Part shown: positions 9,275-19,231 of the stretch, piece after piece
Position numbering within the stretch: the first letter of the stretch is position 1
Layout: each line of letters opens with the position of its first letter
NCBI GenBank assembly: GCA_018402365.1
Contig: JAGYJD010000014.1
Span: 1-39,174 of the forward strand
Reading direction: 5' to 3'
From: Candidatus Nanopelagicales bacterium
GTDB taxonomy: Bacteria > Actinomycetota > Actinomycetes > S36-B12 > UBA5976
DNA: 39,174 bases
Notes under the pieces: model-generated
What the model saw: only the letters and a program-made list of their open reading frames with translations
Told to the model about the DNA's origin: nothing
Databases searched by the model: none
Translations under genes and position numbers: made by a program

Positions 9275-10012
9275 ATGAATCAGTGGAATCTCCAACCCCT
9301 ACCAGCCGTGAATTCGGGCACAAAAGTTTTAGTAATCACCGCTCACCCAGATGATGTGGATTTTGGTGCCGCGGGAACCGTTTCTCATTTAATTTCCAGT
9401 GGAGCGCAAGTTAGCTATCTGATTACTACCGATGGAAATCAAGGCGGAGAGGACGCTTCGATCTCACGGGCAGAAATGGCTCAAATTCGCAGAAGTGAGC
9501 AACTTGCTGCAGGAGAGGTTTTAGGGGTTAGCGACATAACTTTTCTCGGCGAATTAGATGGCTCAGTAATTAGCACGATTGAATTAAGAAAGAAATTTGT
9601 AAAACAAATCAGAATTACTCAACCACAAATTTTGCTAACGCAATCCCCAGAACGAAACTGGGAGCGGATTTTTGCCTCTCATCCTGATCACTTAGCAGTT
9701 GGAGAAACTGCTGTGCAGGCGGTTTATCCAGATGCCAGAAACCAATTTGCTTTTCCAGAATTACTAGCCGAAGGGCTTGACCCGTGGCGAGTTGAGCAAA
9801 TTTGGCTTATGGGTCACCCCAATCCCAATAGCTATCAAATAGTTAGCTCTGAAGTTGAAAAAAAATTTAGCGCTCTCAAGGCACATGATTCGCAGACCGC
9901 TCACATGGAAAACTTGCGCGAGATGGTAACCGATTGGATGCAAAAAATAGCAGAGCGTGCTAACTTACCGGAGGGTGAATTAGCTGAAGCGTTTTTTGTA
10001 ACAACAGCTTAA
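9275..10012 (+). CDS. PIG-L/LmbE family deacetylase
   Basis: Zinc-dependent N-acetyl-glucosaminyl deacetylase family, which includes MshB and Mca of mycothiol metabolism. 245 residues. The metal-site motif AHPDDVDFGAAG (His24, Asp27) and the second histidine motif SHPDHLAVG (His136, His139) are present, as is TTDGNQGG after beta-2. Size is nearer general LmbE proteins than MshB (~300 aa), so the substrate is not assigned. ATG at 9275; a TTG at 9242 is in frame upstream but lies inside pcrA. Transcribed away from pcrA; its TAA overlaps by 4 bp the stop of the convergent membrane gene. Confidence 0.88.
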   Translation: MNQWNLQPLPAVNSGTKVLVITAHPDDVDFGAAGTVSHLISSGAQVSYLITTDGNQGGEDASISRAEMAQIRRSEQLAAGEVLGVSDITFLGELDGSVISTIELRKKFVKQIRITQPQILLTQSPERNWERIFASHPDHLAVGETAVQAVYPDARNQFAFPELLAEGLDPWRVEQIWLMGHPNPNSYQIVSSEVEKKFSALKAHDSQTAHMENLREMVTDWMQKIAERANLPEGELAEAFFVTTA

Positions 10013-10356
10013 AACAAAACAGCAATAACTATATTTAAGATTGAAAGTCCACCAATAGCGCCCCAAAGTCCATTTGTGACACTCTCTTTTTTACGATTCT
10101 TTATCACTAAATAGGTGACGACTAAAGTTATTAATAATTTAACAGTTATGATGTTGTAATCGACGGTTTTATCAACCAAGTCAGCGCCAATCAATCCAAC
10201 CAAAGCCAAGCCTGTTACCAGCTGTGTGAGTGCACCGTGCAACATGGCAGCATTAACTTTTCGAGGCTTAATACGAATTTGCACTAAAAACCCGCCTACT
10301 AAAGAAGCAAGCCCAATAAAGTGAAAAATTACCAACCAACTATAAATCATTTCCAT
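10009..10356 (-). CDS. Small four-helix membrane protein of unknown function
   Basis: About 115 residues with four hydrophobic segments: roughly 4-22 (YSWLVIFHFIGLASLVGG), 38-55, 66-83 and 96-115. I do not recognise a named family. Similar small integral membrane proteins occur near guaA in other Actinobacteria, but I cannot give them a function. I choose ATG 10356 (another ATG at 10350) over the in-frame TTG at 10395, which lies inside guaA and adds non-hydrophobic residues. It follows guaA by 25 nt on the same strand, so it is probably co-transcribed with it. The His in the first helix (VIFHFIG) and the MLHGALTQL segment are reminiscent of heme-type membrane proteins, but this is only suggestive. 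Confidence 0.7.
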   Translation of the reverse strand: MEMIYSWLVIFHFIGLASLVGGFLVQIRIKPRKVNAAMLHGALTQLVTGLALVGLIGADLVDKTVDYNIITVKLLITLVVTYLVIKNRKKESVTNGLWGAIGGLSILNIVIAVLF

Positions 10357-10381
10357 ACTCACACTATGCCACAAAGAATTC

Positions 10382-11932
10382 TTATTCCCATTCAATAGTG
10401 CCAGGTGGCTTACTGGTTATGTCCAGAGTAACTCGGTTGATTTCAGCCACTTCGTTGGTAATGCGATTAGAAATCTTGGCTAATAAGTCATAGGGCAAGC
10501 GAGACCAATCTGCCGTCATGGCATCTTCACTAGAGACAGGACGCAGCACTATCGGATGCCCGTAAGTCCTGCCATCCCCTTGCACCCCAACACTTCGAAC
10601 CTCAGCGAGTAACACCACCGGAAACTGCCAAATTGATTGGTTTAGTTCGGCCTTAGTTAATTCCTCTCGCGCAATCAGATCGGCCGCTCGCAAAATTTCT
10701 AAATTCTTTTCGGTTACTTCGCCCACAATTCGAATTGCTAAACCGGGCCCTGGGAACGGATGGCGCTCAACAATTTCATTCGGCAGACCCAACAGCTTGC
10801 CTACCTTTCGCACCTCGTCTTTAAAAAGTGTGCGCAAAGGTTCCACTAACTCAAATTTTAAATCCTTTGGTAATCCACCCACGTTGTGATGAGATTTTAT
10901 AGTTGCGGTGCCTGCTCCATGTCCTGATTCGACCACATCTGGATAAAGCGTGCCTTGCACTAGAAACTTAATTTCACCCGCCGATTTTTCTCGAATTTCA
11001 CTAGCGGCATCTTCAAAGCTTCGAATGAATTCTCGCCCTATTATCTTTCTTTTTTCTTCAGGATCTTTAGTGCCCTTTAGCGCTGTTAAAAATCTTTTAG
11101 CTTCATCTTTTACAACTAATTTTACTTTTGTGGCTTTTACAAAATCATTTTCAACTTGCGCTCTTTCACCTTCACGCAGTAATCCATGGTCAATAAAAAC
11201 GCAAGTTAATTGCTCTCCTACCGCTTTTTGCACTAAGGCAGCCGCTACTGCTGAATCAACTCCACCAGAAAGCCCACAAATTACTTGTTCTGAACCCACT
11301 TGATTTTTTATCTTTACGACAAGATCTTCAATTATGTTTGAGGCGGTCCAAGTTGGCTTAAGTTTTGCAATCTCATACAAGAACTTTTCTAAAACTTTTT
11401 GACCATTAGTGGTATGCAATACCTCTGGGTGAAATTGCACTCCAGCAAAGGGTTTTAAATTAGATTCAAAAGCTGCTACCGGTGCACCAGCGCTGGTAGC
11501 GGTCACTACAAAATCTGTTGGAGCTTTAGTTACCGCATCGCCGTGCGACATCCAAACTTCTTGTTGTGGGTCAAGTGATTCAAATAGTTTTGATTTAACT
11601 TCAACATTCAATAGGGTCGCACCGTACTCGCGTTCTTTGGTGTTTGTAACAACCCCACCCAGCGCTTGTGCCATAGCTTGAAATCCATAACAAATCCCAA
11701 AGGTGGGGATTTCACTTTCAAAGATTTCTGCATCAAAGGTAGGGGCATTCTCTTGGTAAACGCTAGAAGGACCGCCAGAGAGAATAATTGCCGCTGGTTT
11801 TTTAGCTTCTAATTCTGCTCTTGAAATAGTGTGAGGGACCAACTCCGAATAAATTCCGGCTTCTCTCACCCGGCGAGCAATCAGTTGGGCATATTGCGCC
11901 CCAAAATCGATAACTAATACCGTTTGCTCCAC
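10382..11932 (-). CDS. guaA: GMP synthase (glutamine-hydrolysing)
   Basis: Converts XMP to GMP with glutamine and ATP. 516 residues, full length. Class I glutamine amidotransferase domain (about 1-190): Cys81 in [10 protein letters not shown], His168 and Glu170 in GVQFHPEV. The ATP pyrophosphatase domain has the PP-loop [10 protein letters not shown] (221-230). The C-terminal dimerisation domain holds [16 protein letters not shown] and ends in [12 protein letters not shown], the typical family terminus. GTG start at 11932 without a clear Shine-Dalgarno; a TAGGCT box 6 nt upstream could be a leaderless -10. It is 27 nt downstream of guaB3 on the same strand. Confidence 0.97.
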   Translation of the reverse strand: MEQTVLVIDFGAQYAQLIARRVREAGIYSELVPHTISRAELEAKKPAAIILSGGPSSVYQENAPTFDAEIFESEIPTFGICYGFQAMAQALGGVVTNTKEREYGATLLNVEVKSKLFESLDPQQEVWMSHGDAVTKAPTDFVVTATSAGAPVAAFESNLKPFAGVQFHPEVLHTTNGQKVLEKFLYEIAKLKPTWTASNIIEDLVVKIKNQVGSEQVICGLSGGVDSAVAAALVQKAVGEQLTCVFIDHGLLREGERAQVENDFVKATKVKLVVKDEAKRFLTALKGTKDPEEKRKIIGREFIRSFEDAASEIREKSAGEIKFLVQGTLYPDVVESGHGAGTATIKSHHNVGGLPKDLKFELVEPLRTLFKDEVRKVGKLLGLPNEIVERHPFPGPGLAIRIVGEVTEKNLEILRAADLIAREELTKAELNQSIWQFPVVLLAEVRSVGVQGDGRTYGHPIVLRPVSSEDAMTADWSRLPYDLLAKISNRITNEVAEINRVTLDITSKPPGTIEWE

Positions 11933-11959
11933 GCCTACAGCCTACTTTGAATTAACTAT

Positions 11960-13075
11960 TTAATACTTAGGGTCAATTACAACTTCGATACGTTGCAATT
12001 CTTTTAAGTCGCTGTAGCCACTTGTTGCCATTGCCCGCTTAAGCGCGCCAACCAAATTCATGGTGCCATCAGAGCGAGTTGAGGGACCAAAAAGAATTTC
12101 TTCAACACTGCCTACTGTTCCTAAATTCACCACCGTGCCGCGAGGCAGTTCTGCGTGGGTAGCTTCTATTCCCCAGTGCTTTCCCTGACCTGGAACATCT
12201 GTTGCTCTAGCTAAGGGGCTTCCTACCATTACTGCATCTGCACCCATGGCGATTGCTTTTGCTACATCCCCGCTGGTTCCAATAGAGCCATCCGCGATTA
12301 CGTGTACATAACGCCCACCGGACTCATCTAGATAATCACGTCTGGCCGCGGCTACATCTGCAATCGCAGTAGCCATTGGCACCCGCACGCCTAAGACATC
12401 TTTGGTGGTGTGTGACGCTCCACCTCCAAAGCCAACCAAAACTCCAGCAGCACCGGTGCGCATCAAATGTAAGGCAGCTTGATGTGAAGCGCATCCACCC
12501 ACAATTACCGGGACATCTAGTCGTTTAATAAATTCTTTCAAATTTAGGTTATCGCCCTTGGTGGTTACGTGTTCGGCACTGACGGTGGTTCCACGAATTA
12601 AAAATAAGTCAACGCCAGCATCCATTACCGCTTTTGAAAATTCGCTCACACTAGCTGGGCTCAGTGCTGCTGCCACTAATTGGCCTGACTCTTTTATCTC
12701 AGCAATTTTTTCTTTAATTAACTCAGGCTTTACCGGCTCAGAATAAATTTTTTGTAAAACTTTTATTGCTTCACTTTCACTTGCCGCCAGAATTTCTTTA
12801 TATTGCTTTGACGGATCCTGATAGCGAGTGGAAAGCCCCTCTAGATTTAAAACTGCCAAGCCACCTAATTTGCCGTATTTAATAACACTTTCTACCGAAG
12901 CAATCGAATCCATCGGCGCTGCCACAATCGGAAACGAGAATTCATAAGCGTCAATTTGCCATTTAGTAGACACTTCATCTGGTTTTCTAGTTCTACGTGT
13001 TGGAACAATTGCAACTTCTTCTAAAGAATAAGCTGCTCTTCCGCGCTTGGTTCCGCCGATTTCAATATCTGTCAT
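11960..13075 (-). CDS. guaB3: GuaB3-type IMP dehydrogenase family protein
   Basis: 371-residue (beta/alpha)8 barrel protein of the IMPDH/GMP reductase superfamily, lacking CBS domains. The start DIEIGGTKRGRAAYSLEEV and the end GYSDLKELQRIEVVIDP are those of the actinobacterial GuaB3 subgroup next to guaA. Phosphate-binding GGCASHQAALHLMRTGAAG and IADGSIGTSGDVAKAIAMGA are conserved. The loop that carries the catalytic Cys in IMPDH (GSICTT) reads GGASHTT here, placing His222 at the Cys position, so normal IMPDH chemistry is doubtful for this copy. No other IMPDH gene lies in the window. ATG 13075 follows the infB stop by 13 nt, suggesting infB-guaB3-guaA co-transcription. Confidence 0.9.
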   Translation of the reverse strand: MTDIEIGGTKRGRAAYSLEEVAIVPTRRTRKPDEVSTKWQIDAYEFSFPIVAAPMDSIASVESVIKYGKLGGLAVLNLEGLSTRYQDPSKQYKEILAASESEAIKVLQKIYSEPVKPELIKEKIAEIKESGQLVAAALSPASVSEFSKAVMDAGVDLFLIRGTTVSAEHVTTKGDNLNLKEFIKRLDVPVIVGGCASHQAALHLMRTGAAGVLVGFGGGASHTTKDVLGVRVPMATAIADVAAARRDYLDESGGRYVHVIADGSIGTSGDVAKAIAMGADAVMVGSPLARATDVPGQGKHWGIEATHAELPRGTVVNLGTVGSVEEILFGPSTRSDGTMNLVGALKRAMATSGYSDLKELQRIEVVIDPKY

Positions 13076-13088
13076 GATGCTCTTTTAG

Positions 13089-15758
13089 TTAGTCGCGAGG
13101 TTTTTCGCGAAGTTCGTAAGTTTCGATTACATCGTCTACCTTGATGTCATTGAAATTGTCAAAAGAAATACCGCCCTCATAACCATCTTTAAGTTCAGAA
13201 GCATCATCTTTAAACCTACGCAAAGAATCGATGGTTAAACTTTCTGCAACTACCGAACCATCGCGCACTAATCTGGCCTTTGTTCCTCGCTTGATGTTTC
13301 CAGACTTAACTAAAACACCCGCGATATTGCCAAACTTGCTGCTCTTAAATATTTCACGCACTTCGGCGGTTCCTAAAGCAACTTCTTCGTAAATCGGTTT
13401 CAACAGACCCTTTAGTGCACTTTCAACTTCTTCAATGGCTTGGTAAATGATTGTGTAGTAACGAATATCTACGCCTTCACGGTCAGCGAGTTCTCGTGCG
13501 CCTGCCTCTGGTCTTACGTTAAATCCAATAATGATTGCCTCAGAAGCAGTCGCCAGCATTACATCACTGTTTACGATCGCGCCAACGCCACGGTGAATTA
13601 CCCGCAACTCGACTTCATCCCCTACTTCAAGTTTCAATAAAGCATCTTCTAATGCTTCTACCGAACCAGAAACGTCACCTTTAAGGATCAAGCGAAGTTC
13701 AGAAACTTCACCCTTCTTCATGGTGTCTAAGACATCTTCTAAAGTCCTTCTACTTCTGCTGCGAGCAAGTTGGGCATTTCGTTCACGTGAAGAACGCGCT
13801 TGCGCAATTTGACGGGCAATACGGTCTTCCTCTACCACCAAGAAGGTGTCTCCAGCTCCAGGTACGGACGTTAATCCCAAAACTTGTACCGGACGAGAAG
13901 GTCCTGCAATATCAACAACGTCGCCGTGTTCGTCTAACATCGCACGAACTCTGCCGTAGGCATCCCCCACCACAATTGAATCACCTTGGCGCAAGATTCC
14001 TCTTTGTACCAAAACCGTTGCAACTGGGCCTCGACCTTTATCTAGATGCGCTTCAATTGCAACACCTTGTGCTGATTGTGATTCAGATGCCGTTAGCTCT
14101 AAGGCCGCATCTGCAGTAAGAATTACCGCTTCCAGCAGCTGCTCAATACCTTCTCCATTGATGGCAGAAACATCTACAAACATGGTGTTACCGCCGTACT
14201 CTTCGGCAACTAATCCATATTCAGTGAGCTGTCCGCGAACTTTTGTTGGATCAGCACCTGGCTTATCAATTTTGTTAACCGCAACCACAATTGGCACCTC
14301 AGCTGCTTGGGCGTGGTTTAACGCTTCTACAGTTTGTGGCTTTACGCCGTCATCCGCAGCAACTACCAAGACTGCAATATCAGTTACCTTGGCACCGCGA
14401 GCACGCATAGCGGTAAACGCTTCGTGGCCCGGAGTATCAATAAATGTAACTTTACGATCTGCGCCACCAATGTGTGAATCAACTTGGTAAGCACCAATGT
14501 GCTGAGTGATCCCACCAGCTTCGCCTGAAACTACGTTGGTCTTTCTAATTGCATCCAGCAATTTAGTTTTACCATGATCTACGTGTCCCATGACTGTGAC
14601 TACTGGCGGTCTAATTACTAATTCGCCTTCGCTGCCACCAAACTCTAAATCAAAAGTTTCTAATAACTCACGATCTTCGTCTTCTGGTGAAACTATTTCT
14701 ATAGAGAAATTAATTTCATCGGCTAAAACTTTAAAAGTCTCATCTGACACCGATTGGGTAGCGGTAACCATTTCACCTAAATGAAACAGTGCCGTTACCA
14801 AAGAGGCAGGGTTGCCACCTATCTTTTCGGCCAAATCAGAAAGTGAAGCACCACGAGATAAGCGAACAGTTCTGCCGTCACCTTTAGGGATTTGAACTCC
14901 CCCTAATTGCGGAGCTTCCATAAATTGATCAAACTCTTGACGCTTCTCGCGCTTTGACTTTGAGCGACGCTTAGCAGCACCGCCTTGTTTTCCAAATGCA
15001 CCAGCGGCATTACCGCGTCCACCGCGACCTGGGCCTGGACCTCTACCTGCTGGCGGGGCGCTGGTTGGGGCACCACCAAAACCACCTGGTCTGCCACCTG
15101 TTCCTCCACCGGGACGTGGGGCACCGCCACCACCTGGGCGCGGACCTCCTGGTCCTCTTGCTCCGGGAGCGCCTGCTGGACGAGGGGCACCACCGGGACG
15201 AGGAGCACCACCTTGAGGGCGTGGTCCACCACCTGGTCCTCGCATTGGAGGTCCTGCAGGTCTTTGACCACCTGGACGTGGCGGACGCATTCCTGGCGGA
15301 ATTGGTCGCGCAGGTCCTGCCGGTCTCACTGGCGCAGTGGGAGTACCGAAAGGATTGTTACCAGGTCTTGGGCCACCTGGTCTAGGAGAAGCTGGACTTC
15401 CAAAAGGATTATTGCCAGGTCTTGGGCCTTGTGGCCGTGGAGCAATTGGTTGATCTTGAGTTGGAGTTGGCGCTGGTGGAGGGGTTGGGGCTGCTACCGG
15501 GGTGGACGTACTTTCAACTGGTGGAGTGAGCACTTCAGTTTCAACTTTCAGAGCTTCTTCAGCTTTCTTTTTGGCTGGAGCTTTCTTAGGCTTTACCTCT
15601 TTGGCGGGAAGCGCATCTTTTAATTTTTTGGCAACTGGAGCTTCAATTGTGCTAGAGGCAGAGCGGACGAATTCGCCCAAATCCTGCAATTTGGCCAGCA
15701 CTTCTTTGCTGTCATAGCCGAGCTCTTTAGCCAGCTCGTATACCCGGACCTTTGACAC
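13089..15758 (-). CDS. infB: Translation initiation factor IF-2
   Basis: GTPase that delivers initiator tRNA to the 30S subunit. 889 residues. N-terminal IF2-N fold (1-50, [18 protein letters not shown]), a Lys/Ala then Pro-rich stretch (55-110), a Pro/Gly/Arg low-complexity linker (110-250), the basic [13 protein letters not shown] (264-275), and a second IF2-N module. The G domain starts at 391 with GHVDHGKT, followed by [24 protein letters not shown] and SAING. Domains II-IV follow, with [14 protein letters not shown] and the C-terminal fMet-tRNA-binding module. GTG 15758 has a strong AGGAGAG. The linker is far more GC-rich than the surroundings and produces spurious open frames on the other strand. 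ylxR and rbfA, its usual neighbours, are missing. Confidence 0.97.
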   Translation of the reverse strand: MSKVRVYELAKELGYDSKEVLAKLQDLGEFVRSASSTIEAPVAKKLKDALPAKEVKPKKAPAKKKAEEALKVETEVLTPPVESTSTPVAAPTPPPAPTPTQDQPIAPRPQGPRPGNNPFGSPASPRPGGPRPGNNPFGTPTAPVRPAGPARPIPPGMRPPRPGGQRPAGPPMRGPGGGPRPQGGAPRPGGAPRPAGAPGARGPGGPRPGGGGAPRPGGGTGGRPGGFGGAPTSAPPAGRGPGPGRGGRGNAAGAFGKQGGAAKRRSKSKREKRQEFDQFMEAPQLGGVQIPKGDGRTVRLSRGASLSDLAEKIGGNPASLVTALFHLGEMVTATQSVSDETFKVLADEINFSIEIVSPEDEDRELLETFDLEFGGSEGELVIRPPVVTVMGHVDHGKTKLLDAIRKTNVVSGEAGGITQHIGAYQVDSHIGGADRKVTFIDTPGHEAFTAMRARGAKVTDIAVLVVAADDGVKPQTVEALNHAQAAEVPIVVAVNKIDKPGADPTKVRGQLTEYGLVAEEYGGNTMFVDVSAINGEGIEQLLEAVILTADAALELTASESQSAQGVAIEAHLDKGRGPVATVLVQRGILRQGDSIVVGDAYGRVRAMLDEHGDVVDIAGPSRPVQVLGLTSVPGAGDTFLVVEEDRIARQIAQARSSRERNAQLARSRSRRTLEDVLDTMKKGEVSELRLILKGDVSGSVEALEDALLKLEVGDEVELRVIHRGVGAIVNSDVMLATASEAIIIGFNVRPEAGARELADREGVDIRYYTIIYQAIEEVESALKGLLKPIYEEVALGTAEVREIFKSSKFGNIAGVLVKSGNIKRGTKARLVRDGSVVAESLTIDSLRRFKDDASELKDGYEGGISFDNFNDIKVDDVIETYELREKPRD

Positions 15759-15894
15759 TTACTCTCCTACCTCGGCCCAGGCAGGAAAGCCCGAACCGTT
15801 AGTTCACCACAAAAGCGTTCATTGTAAGACGCTCATTTGGTGTTCATATTGGTTTCACTCCTAAGTCACAGCCATCTACTGTGTCAGACCTCCT

Positions 15895-15900
15895 AGGGTA
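15895..15900 (-). promoter_or_regulatory. Possible -10 element (TACCCT) for infB
   Basis: The minus strand reads AGTACCCTAG here, containing TACCCT, a TANNNT-type -10 box. It would start a transcript with a roughly 130-nt leader ahead of infB. The same 10-mer occurs upstream of rimP (19224-19233). I see no convincing -35. The leader holds a weak hairpin (AGCGT/ACGCT followed by TTTT at about 15815-15840). The region 15759-15922 otherwise shows nothing I can name. Low confidence. Confidence 0.25.
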
Positions 15901-15922
15901 CTTCACTGCCCTAAACGCTGGG

Positions 15923-17740
15923 CTACTCGACCACATCCATACCTAAAAGGCTGGCCTGTCTTGCGAGGTCGGGGTGGTTGCTGACCAAATCAGCAAATTT
16001 TCCTTGTTCCACCAATACCCCATCGCGTAAAAACAGCACTGAATCGCTGTGCTGAACGGTACTGAGTCGGTGCGCGATGGCAATTACCGTTACTTCACCA
16101 TGTAACTCCCTAAGCATGTCAGTAATTGCAGATTCGGTTTCAGCATCAAGGGCGCTAGTTGCTTCATCTAGCACTAAGAGCAATGGTTCGGAATATAAAG
16201 CCCGGGCAATTCCAATTCTTTGTCTTTGCCCACCACTTAACCGAGTACCACGCTCACCCACCACTGTCTCTAATTTGTCAGGCAAGCTCTGTACAAAATC
16301 CCAAATATGCGCCCGCTTTAATGCTTTTTCAACTTTTGCATTGTCAATTAATGCATCTGGTAAACCAAGTGAAACATTTTCTTTTATCGTGCCATCTAGC
16401 AATGCCACATCTTGCGAAACATACGACATGCTTCCTGGAAAGCTGTTTCTAATTTGTAGAGGAGTTCTGCTACCCAATAAAACTTCACCGTTTTGAGGGA
16501 TCAACAATCCTAAGATTGCATCTGCCAAAGTTGTTTTACCCGCACCTGAAGTACCAACTATCGCCAAGCTATTGCCATGAGTAGATTTGAAGGAAATATT
16601 TCTAATGGCTGAATCATTTGAATTTGGATATCTGATTGATAGATCTTTACACTCAATTGTAAAACTTAAATTAATTTTTGAATGATTATCAAAATCCTCC
16701 ACATCTTTAATCTGTACAATTTCTTGCTGATCTAGCCAATTTTTAAATTTATAAAATTTCTCTACCTGACTCCACTAAGTTGCTAATTCCATTAATAGAG
16801 CCTTGAATGGGCTAACGGTGGGCAGCATGTGGGTGGCAGCAGTTAAAAATAGCACTGTAGTGCAGCAGCCAAAACCAAGTTTTCTGCCCAACTTGAAATA
16901 CCGCACCCAAACTATTCCAAGAATCAAAGCTAACTAACTGCAAATCTGGGGATTTGATTTAAGAAGTCAACAACAGTATTTGATTTTGCAACTATTTTTC
17001 TGTGTTTTAAAAAATCTTCATTTCGATTTATCAGTCCAGCTACTGAAATCTCTAAAAGCTGCACATGCTTTCTAAGATATTTTTGTCAACAAGGCACATA
17101 TCACCTTAAAATTCTTCCAGCTTTTTTAATCGCGCACCACTTATCCAAGTTAAAAACAAAATAATAAAAAGATATAGAGCGCTAAGGACAAGGTCATCCA
17201 AGGGTTTACGAAAATTAGGGTGGCAGAAAGTGAAACTAAAAGTGAAAGCTCCCCTGCCAGCGTGACGCTTGCTACCAAAATTGAAACCACACCCGCCATT
17301 CCTGAATTCATTACATAAGTTATGTCAGGGGTAGACCATTGACGCACACTAGAAATCGGCAAGCGCATAAATTTTTGGAACATTTCGCCGGTAACTACCG
17401 CACCATTCATTTGCATGCGTCGAGTAATTTGAAAGTTTAAAGGTAGAAGAAAAGCTGGTTTCAAAAAGAAGATCGCGACCGTAATCGCCCCGATAACCAG
17501 CACTTGATCGCGTGGGGTCAGATTTGCAATCTGTAAAATTTGAAAAATCTGCACCATTTGAGCTGGAATTTCTAAACCAGTTAATACTGCTGCAATAAAG
17601 CTAACTAGCAAGGCCATCAAAATAGTCCCGGCGATATCTAAGACGTTAGCCACGATGCGCACCGTGAAGGCAATTGTGACCAGCAGTTTAATGCGGCCAG
17701 GAAAGACCGCGACTGCTTCTTTTATTGCTTTAAAAATCAT
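15923..17740 (-). pseudogene. Decayed ABC exporter (fused permease-ATPase), disrupted in the middle
   Basis: Read on the minus strand, an ATG at 17740 (ATGA overlap with the nusA stop) opens a permease half of about 196 residues ending at a TAA at 17150-17152. The following ~450 bp carry recognisable permease pieces in shifting frames: ILFLTWISGARLKK just across the first break, KHVQLLEISVAGLINRNEDF (from 17070, ending at a stop near 16930), PIQGSINGISNLVESG (16811-16749, then TAA) and KFKNWLDQQEIVQ, which leads into the ATPase. The 16702-15923 ATPase frame is intact: Walker A GTSGAGKTT, signature LSGGQRQRIGIARAL, Walker B LLLVLDEATSALDAET and AIAHRLSTV. Several indels and stops rule out a single sequencing slip. 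It sits where ylxR normally lies between nusA and infB. Confidence 0.88.
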
Positions 17741-18717
17741 GAACTTGAAGTACTCGAATCTGACTGAATATCAATTTTCCAGCTAGTTAGCCTTGCCGCC
17801 AATCGAGCGTTTTGACCTTCTCGACCGATTGCCAACGAGAGTTGGTAATCGGGAACCACTACTTTGGCAGTCTTAGCTTCTTCATCTAATACTGTGCAAC
17901 TAGAAACTTTTGCCGGTGAGAGTGCATTGCTTATAAACTGCGCCGGATCTTCATCGAAATCAATAATGTCAATTTTTTCGCCACCTAATTCGCCCATTAC
18001 ATTGCGAACGCGTTGCCCCATCGGACCAATGCAAGCACCTTTGGCGCTAACTTGAGAATCCTTACTCAACACCGCAATTTTTGTGCGATGTCCAGCTTCT
18101 CGAGCTACCGCCAGAATTTCAACTATTCCACTCGCTACCTCTGGTGCTTCCATTGCAAACAAGCCCTTTACAAGCAAAGGATGCGTACGCGAAAGCGTGA
18201 CTATCGGACCGCGAAGTCCTTTGCGCACTGTCACAACTACAACTTTCACGCGAGAGCCATGCAGGTACTCTTCGGTGGGTACTTGTTCAGCAATAGGAAT
18301 ATAGCCTTCTAAGTTGTCAGCAATTTTTACTCTAATATTTTCTGGATCTTGACTTTGTTGAATAACCCCAGAGATTATGTCGCCTTCTTTGGCGCTAAAT
18401 TCTACAAAAGCTTTATCATCTTTTGCTTCACGCAACCTGGCAACTAAAACTTGCTTGGCGGTGGCGGCAGCAACTCTGCCAAAACCCTTTGGAGTGTCGT
18501 CCACTTCTGACACTAACTCACCCAGCTCGTTTAATTCTTGGGCATAAACCACCACGTGTCCGGTAATGCGATCCAACTCAACCCGCGCGTGATCTTTAGC
18601 TCCGGCGGTGTGTTTGTAGGCAACGAGCAGTGCCTGCTCAATTGATTTAACTACTTGATCCCATGATAACTCTTTTTCTAAAACTAAACTTTTTAAGGCA
18701 CTAACGTCAATATCCAT
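17737..18717 (-). CDS. nusA: Transcription termination/antitermination factor NusA
   Basis: RNA polymerase-binding elongation factor. 326 residues, the short actinobacterial form without C-terminal acidic repeats. N-terminal polymerase-binding domain (1-105), S1 domain (about 110-180, GDIISGVIQQSQDPENIRVK), KH1 (about 215-270, ACIGPMGQRVRNVMGELGGE, with DFDEDPAQFI) and KH2 (AIGREGQNARLAARLTSWKIDI). The tail is Ser-rich (SDSSTSSS). ATG at 18717 directly follows rimP (1-nt gap after its stop at 18720). Its TGA overlaps the ATG of the decayed transporter gene by 4 bp, so that gene was once in the nusA operon. Confidence 0.95.
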   Translation of the reverse strand: MDIDVSALKSLVLEKELSWDQVVKSIEQALLVAYKHTAGAKDHARVELDRITGHVVVYAQELNELGELVSEVDDTPKGFGRVAAATAKQVLVARLREAKDDKAFVEFSAKEGDIISGVIQQSQDPENIRVKIADNLEGYIPIAEQVPTEEYLHGSRVKVVVVTVRKGLRGPIVTLSRTHPLLVKGLFAMEAPEVASGIVEILAVAREAGHRTKIAVLSKDSQVSAKGACIGPMGQRVRNVMGELGGEKIDIIDFDEDPAQFISNALSPAKVSSCTVLDEEAKTAKVVVPDYQLSLAIGREGQNARLAARLTSWKIDIQSDSSTSSS

Positions 18718-18719
18718 GA

Positions 18720-19169
18720 TTAATCCACCCTGTTAAATTCCACTTGAACTTGCGCCTTTTTTATTTCTGAAATATCTAATATTTTCGCAGTTTCTTTAAA
18801 AGTAACTGAGTTTTCATTGCTTTCTAAAATTCGATCTATAAAAACTTCACCGGCGATGGTTTCAATCTCAACCAAGCGATTTTTATTTCTTCTAAAGTGT
18901 CTTGACAAACTAAGAGGCCGATCAATTCCGACTGACCCCACATCTAGTGTGTAAGGGTTATTACCAAGTAAATCCGTGGCATCCAAGGCATCTGAAATTT
19001 CGCGTGAAACAGCTGCCACTAAATCTAAATCGACTCCCCCGTCGCGATCGATTAAAACTTGAACAACCGACCTTCTACCGGCAGGTTTAATCAAAACTGC
19101 TTCAAGATCCAAACCCCGCTTTTCCACTAAGGGGGCTAACAATTCCGCTACTCGATCATTTGAGGTCAT
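18720..19169 (-). CDS. rimP: Ribosome maturation factor RimP
   Basis: Assists 30S subunit maturation. 149 residues, normal length. N-terminal half with LVEKRGLDLEAVLIKPAGRR and VLIDRDGGVDLDLVAAVSREIS, then the family signature YTLDVGSVGIDRPLSLSRHF; the C-terminal SH3-like domain includes NRLVEIETIAGEVFIDRI. ATG 19169 has an excellent GAGGAG 8 nt upstream. First gene of rimP-nusA(-transporter), with a possible promoter at 19226-19231. The position next to proS and a DUF4439 gene matches M. tuberculosis Rv2842c-Rv2845c. Confidence 0.93.
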   Translation of the reverse strand: MTSNDRVAELLAPLVEKRGLDLEAVLIKPAGRRSVVQVLIDRDGGVDLDLVAAVSREISDALDATDLLGNNPYTLDVGSVGIDRPLSLSRHFRRNKNRLVEIETIAGEVFIDRILESNENSVTFKETAKILDISEIKKAQVQVEFNRVD

Positions 19170-19224
19170 GAGAAAAACTCCTCGCAGTTCGGCAGTGTTC
19201 AGTTGGGTCTGGCAGTTGTATCTC

Positions 19225-19231
19225 TAGGGTA
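19225..19231. promoter_or_regulatory. Overlapping divergent -10 boxes between rimP and the lipoprotein gene
   Basis: The plus strand reads TAGGGT (19225-19230) and the minus strand TACCCT (19231-19226), both TANNNT-type -10 sequences on the same bases. On the plus strand TTGGGT (19204-19209) lies about 15 nt upstream as a weak -35. The surrounding CTAGGGTACT is repeated upstream of infB. Suggested bidirectional promoter for rimP-nusA and the lipoprotein/DUF4439 pair; sequence inference only. Confidence 0.3.

Noticed and set aside
14985-15623. Long open frames on the plus strand opposite infB, coding Trp/Arg/Ser- or His/Leu-rich proteins
   Set aside because: They mirror the Pro/Gly/Arg codons of the IF-2 linker; composition is non-protein-like and no start signal is present.
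15923-16702. Stand-alone ABC ATPase gene
   Set aside because: Upstream remnants of the same fused exporter join it in frame-shifted pieces, so it is annotated as part of a pseudogene; independent retention is only noted as a possibility.
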